Shown here: positions 63,394-64,000 of the stretch, piece after piece
Numbering within the stretch: position 1 is the first letter of the stretch
Layout: each line of letters opens with the position of its first letter
NCBI RefSeq assembly: GCF_900115665.1
Contig: NZ_FOXH01000022.1
Location: 28,643-92,642, forward strand
Direction: 5' to 3'
Length of the DNA stretch: 64,000 bases
Origin: Pseudarcicella hirudinis
GTDB lineage: Bacteria; Bacteroidota; Bacteroidia; Cytophagales; Spirosomataceae
Translations under genes and position numbers: made by a program
The notes under the pieces: model-generated
What the model saw: only the letters and a program-made list of their open reading frames with translations
What the model was told of the DNA's origin: nothing
Databases searched by the model: none

Positions 63394-64000
63394 TTCAGTA
63401 TTTGAATAGCTTTATCGAATATTTCCTTTCTTTTGTCATTATCCAATGCAGCAGAGTTAACTTTTTTTGAAATAGTCTCGAAACTTTTCAAGCTACAGCC
63501 TTCTTTTAGTGTGTCTGCAGTAGTGTTTAAGCCTCTAGTTTGCCAATACCACATACCAGAGATTGCATCAATAGTTTTATCCTCTCCAATCAAATCAGAA
63601 TTATCTACTACATCTTTAAAATCATCGGGTGTGTAGGTTTTCATCCAATTATTAAACTGAACATATTGTTTTTTCCACGTTAACTGGATCCAGCCATGCC
63701 CTCTATATTTGTAACCATCTGTACTCTCCTCATCACCATTATCACCTTCACATTGATATACATAACTAAGTAAGTTTTTTTCGGCAGTCTCTTTGGGATT
63801 ATTTTTACTGCAGATATACTTATTTGGCACATCATCTACTGAGTTCCATGGGAATTTTTTAGTACCTTTCTTACTACTTGAATATCCCAAACAGCCATTG
63901 ATAAAATTAGGTTCTGCCCATGTTTTTCTTGCAATCCAGCCACTCCAACTACTATTCGTGGAAGTATAACAACCGCTTTCCGCTCCTTTATTTGCGGTAT
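63390..64000 (-). CDS. GH19-like hydrolase domain, C-terminus of a larger protein (cassette 2, cut by window edge)
   Basis: The frame is open to the right edge; only about 203 residues are visible. KGAESGCYTS (catalytic-type Glu), YKYRGHGWIQLTWKKQY and SKKVNSAALDNDKRKE match GH19-like lysozyme/chitinase landmarks, but the sequence differs strongly from cassette 1. A Cys-containing insert separates the blocks, and extra Cys suggest folding outside the cytoplasm. Whether this is the tip of a secreted toxin needs the upstream sequence. Confidence 0.65.
   Translation of the reverse strand, partial: TANKGAESGCYTSTNSSWSGWIARKTWAEPNFINGCLGYSSSKKGTKKFPWNSVDDVPNKYICSKNNPKETAEKNLLSYVYQCEGDNGDEESTDGYKYRGHGWIQLTWKKQYVQFNNWMKTYTPDDFKDVVDNSDLIGEDKTIDAISGMWYWQTRGLNTTADTLKEGCSLKSFETISKKVNSAALDNDKRKEIFDKAIQILK

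Overview
The window reads as a chromosomal segment of a Bacteroidota bacterium, most likely order Cytophagales (a Spirosomataceae-like genome is my best guess). Supporting signs are TonB-dependent receptors with an N-terminal carboxypeptidase-regulatory domain, an HmuY-family lipoprotein, T9SS-era protein families such as DUF2851 and DUF2007, planctomycete-type DUF1501/DUF1549/DUF1553 proteins that Cytophagales share, a low GC content, scarce Shine-Dalgarno sequences, and repeated TAnnTTTG promoter -7 boxes. No rRNA, tRNA, CRISPR array, insertion sequence or prophage was seen.

Layout. 1-3081: heme-type TonB receptor and HmuY-like lipoprotein (minus strand, cut by the window edge). 3190-13611: a rhamnogalacturonan I breakdown region with a CE12-type acetylesterase, two GH105 unsaturated rhamnogalacturonyl hydrolases, a decayed second acetylesterase, a PL26-type exo-lyase and a GntR regulator; a TetR / HMA-like / MFS efflux operon sits inside it. 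13612-18135: secreted GH65 enzyme, AraC regulator and ECF sigma factor. 18165-38590: mostly housekeeping (M28 peptidase, pgeF, cdsA, dusB, biotin carrier, polyprenyl synthase, frr, pyrH) mixed with a PF14905-type outer membrane receptor, transporters, a carotenoid ketolase (crtW) and a membrane glycosyltransferase. 38592-48317: DUF2851, then a four-gene planctomycete-type module (DUF1501, DUF1549/1553, Tat-exported propeller, DUF2231-cytochrome-LRR) headed by a second GntR regulator. 48490-53384: iron operon (small membrane protein, siderophore receptor, PepSY reductase-like protein, DUF4198). 53532-57974: LytS/LytR-type two-component pair divergent from a second PF14905 receptor. 58032-60936: a GntR/FCD-controlled sugar isomerase and PNPOx island bracketed by near-identical hairpins. 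60940-64000: two tandem cassettes, each a GH19-like peptidoglycan/chitin hydrolase domain translationally coupled to a secreted SH3 protein, which look like polymorphic-toxin tips with their immunity genes; the parent toxin would lie beyond the right edge.

Three regulatory links are visible directly. The heme and siderophore receptors share a 13-bp ATTTAG-N-CTAAAT palindrome just downstream of the promoter -7 box, as expected for an iron-dependent repressor. A GH105 gene and the PL26 gene share a 16-bp operator at exactly the same distance from identical -7 boxes, tying them into one regulon. A 23-bp palindrome occurs once at the start of the FCD regulator and once upstream of its isomerase. 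The most novel-looking part is the toxin-like cassette array at the right end, where one cassette has no start codon and the cassettes share recombination-arm-like repeats.
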